This document shows positions 62,001 to 64,000 of a DNA stretch of 64,000 nucleotides, piece by piece. Within the stretch, counting starts at the first letter, position 1. Every line of letters begins with the position of its first letter. The stretch lies in NCBI RefSeq assembly GCF_025399195.1, contig NW_026252149.1, positions 1-64,000 on the forward strand. The letters are read 5' to 3'. The notes beneath the pieces were generated by a model. It was given only the letters and a program-made list of their open reading frames with translations. It was not told the origin of the DNA and did no database searches. This DNA is from Umbelopsis ramanniana AG. Lineage: Eukaryota; Mucoromycota; Umbelopsidomycetes; Umbelopsidales; Umbelopsidaceae. The position numbers and the translations under genes were made by a program.

Positions 62001-64000
62001 ATTTGAAACATGTAGCGGAATGTCTCCAGGGCCGTAGCCAAGACATGACGCCTAAAGCCGCTTTACAAGAGATTGCCGCCAGGTACAGATCTGGATCAGG
62101 TATCAGCTCTTTTGAGTTGATGAACACAGGTTTGATCGACGGCCTTTTATCGTATGTAACCACAACTGGAACCGAAGGTAAGCGAATATTTCCAGAGCTT
62201 GGTTCTTTTTTTTTTTTTTGCCATGAAAAAGATACTGATCTTTTTACGGTGTATCCAATAGATGCTGAGCTCAACTATCGACACCACATGTTCATGCATG
62301 TTTTCATGGGTGGACCTGATCCTGACTCCAAAGACCATGACCTTCATGCTACCACCACCGAGGAAACGACCAATGTTTTCCATGTTCTTGTCAGCAAATT
62401 GCAAGATTCTTTGAACAGATTGGAATCCTTTGAAGTCGTCACCCCTTACCAAGGCCCTGTAGATGGTAAGGCATTACACCTCCACCTGATGATGAATTTC
62501 ATATTCTGGTTTTAAATTAAGATACTTATATGCTCTTTACTTCCAATACCGCTGTATTTCAACATTTTAGATATGCGACGAAATCCTACAGGCATGTTGG
62601 CCAAACAATTGAGGCTGAAGTTGACTGGAGATGGAAGTGATATACCTAGAGCATACCAGAATCTAATCGTGTCTGTGCATGCTGTTGCCACGTTCAAAGC
62701 CATTGATGAATACCTGCGACCAAGGATATCAAGAACTTCCCTGGAGTCTCGTGATAAACTTCGAGCAGGGATTTCTCGACGACAACGGAAGAACAAGGAG
62801 GCTGATGCAACTGAGTCCACGACCTCGCAAGCTTCCGAAAAGCCAGAGGAAGCGTCCGACGCTGCGTCCAAAGATGTTGCCGCTGATGAAAAACAGGTAC
62901 CGGCCAATGACAGTGTCGAGTCCAGTGACGTAAGTGGAAGTTTCCAAAAGGTTTTTGCTTTGTTACTAGCCTGTTGACGAACCCACGTGTCATAGGATGT
63001 AACTGCAGGTGAGATCGGAACCGACACACCGGTCAGCGAACGAACGGTGGAGATGGAGATCACAGATGAAGGGGTGGCTACGAAGGAAGATCGATCAGCA
63101 ACGTCAAGTGTAGCCTCTGAGAAACGAAGCAAACCAGAATCGTATTCAGCAGCCTTGAGTATGAGCAGCAAAGACTGGCATATTGAATTCGCCATTGACG
63201 ATATCCCCATCACCGTTGACACCACCATCTATGGAGCCATTCATCAATATGAAAAACGGTTAGGGAACAGCCGTAACGTATGGACCGCGACCTATCCCAT
63301 TACCTACAAGAAAATTGCTGGTGAAAGTCCGGCCAAGGACACCAAACCCGAGGTCAATGAGACCAACGTATCTCCGTTTGTAGTATCGGACATGCCAAGT
63401 GGTCAAGATGAATGCAGCAAGATCCTACACCTTTTACGAGCGCTGGATAGTATCAATGCTCGATGGCCTGAATTATACAATGGCGATGCCGATATTCGTC
63501 GGTCCAAATCCAGCATCAAAACCCTGTTCAAGCATGATTTCCATAACCGCAAACTCACAGCCAAGCTCAACCGACAGTTGGACGAACCATTGATCGTAGC
63601 GAGCTCCTGTCTACCGGAATGGTGTTATGATTTGGCCAAAGGGTTCCCATTCCTCTTCCCGTTTGAGACGCGGTACCTGTTCTTACAAAGCACGTCCTTT
63701 GGTTACTCTAGGTCGATGAACCGTTGGATGAACCAACAGGCTCGTGGCGGGTCACTGGATACAAGACGAGATGAAAATCAGCCTTTCTTGGGTCGTATTG
63801 ACCGACAGAAAGTCCGTATCTCTCGATCGAGAATGCTAGAGTCGGCCGTCAAAGTTCTCGAACTGTATGGCAAATCTCAATCTGTTCTAGAAGTTGAATA
63901 TTTCGATGAAGAAGGCACTGGTTTAGTAAGTAGAAGTCGATTCGCTCTTGCCCTTTATTCCAAACCGTTGACATTTTCCTCTTGCAGGGTCCTACATTGG
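59026..64000 (+). CDS. UFD4: HECT-type E3 ubiquitin ligase, UFD4/TRIP12 family, 5' part
   Basis: Exons 59026-59219, 59288-59569, 59629-60490, 60560-62177, 62262-62465, 62571-62929, 62996-63925 and the first 13 nt of an eighth (from 63988) join in frame. That gives about 1480 codons before the window ends. Order: Ser/Thr/Lys-rich basic start, an acidic D/E-rich block (about 59862-59970), armadillo repeats (MRRFFASMRGLGG; LQGLAELLSVSTEDTLAGIF; VVEQSCLCWLRLAKSF), a central helical part, and GTGLGPT just at the edge. That last motif begins the HECT-proximal segment. The HECT domain and its catalytic Cys are outside the window. Known role: ubiquitin-fusion degradation and N-degron pathways with Ubr1. 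Confidence 0.92.

Overview
The window looks like nuclear DNA of an early-diverging fungus, most likely Mucoromycota (Mucorales-type). The support is intron-rich genes with short (about 50-100 nt) GT-AG introns, a P-type plasma-membrane H+-ATPase, a class IV-type chitin synthase, fungal glycogenin and Anp1-type glycosyltransferases, a CAP20-like perilipin and standard codon use. The lineage call is inference; the family assignments rest on motifs I can read. Splice models for the core genes were built by hand, and every one closes in frame with consistent phases.

Left part (1 to about 14.4 kb): an accessory, decaying compartment. It holds a 52-bp minisatellite, one intact-looking and one wrecked copy of a zinc-finger gene family (328-1947 and 2886-3970), two aldo-keto reductase genes cut off at the same internal point (3985-4614 and 5750-6404), a Ty3/gypsy fragment fused to an OrsD-like finger relic (6400-7117), unrecognised relic ORFs (7556-8511), a 160-bp fold-back repeat (8938-9500), a poly(A)-tailed retroposon with a perfect 15-bp target duplication (10823-11175), and a second zinc-finger gene with a PD-(D/E)XK-like motif, split by one extra base (12682-14401).

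Right part (about 14.9-64 kb): a compact conserved block. In order: HEL2/ZNF598 RING ligase (-) and SEC24 (+) sharing a 151-bp promoter; perilipin (+); plasma-membrane H+-ATPase (-); chitin synthase (-); EFR3 (+); GNAT acetyltransferase (+); Anp1-family glycosyltransferase (+); glycogenin (-); membrane M28 peptidase (-); FGAM synthase (-); a bacterial-looking methyltransferase (-); polyubiquitin (+); AP-1 gamma adaptin (-) divergent from a P4-ATPase flippase (+); and the 5' part of a UFD4/TRIP12-type HECT ligase (+) running off the right edge.

Themes among the core genes are secretion and membrane traffic (SEC24, AP-1 gamma, P4-ATPase, EFR3), the ubiquitin system (HEL2, polyubiquitin, UFD4), and cell surface or storage carbohydrate (chitin synthase, Anp1-like, glycogenin). 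I see no operon-like logic beyond shared divergent promoters. No tRNA, rRNA, CRISPR array or plasmid element was recognised.
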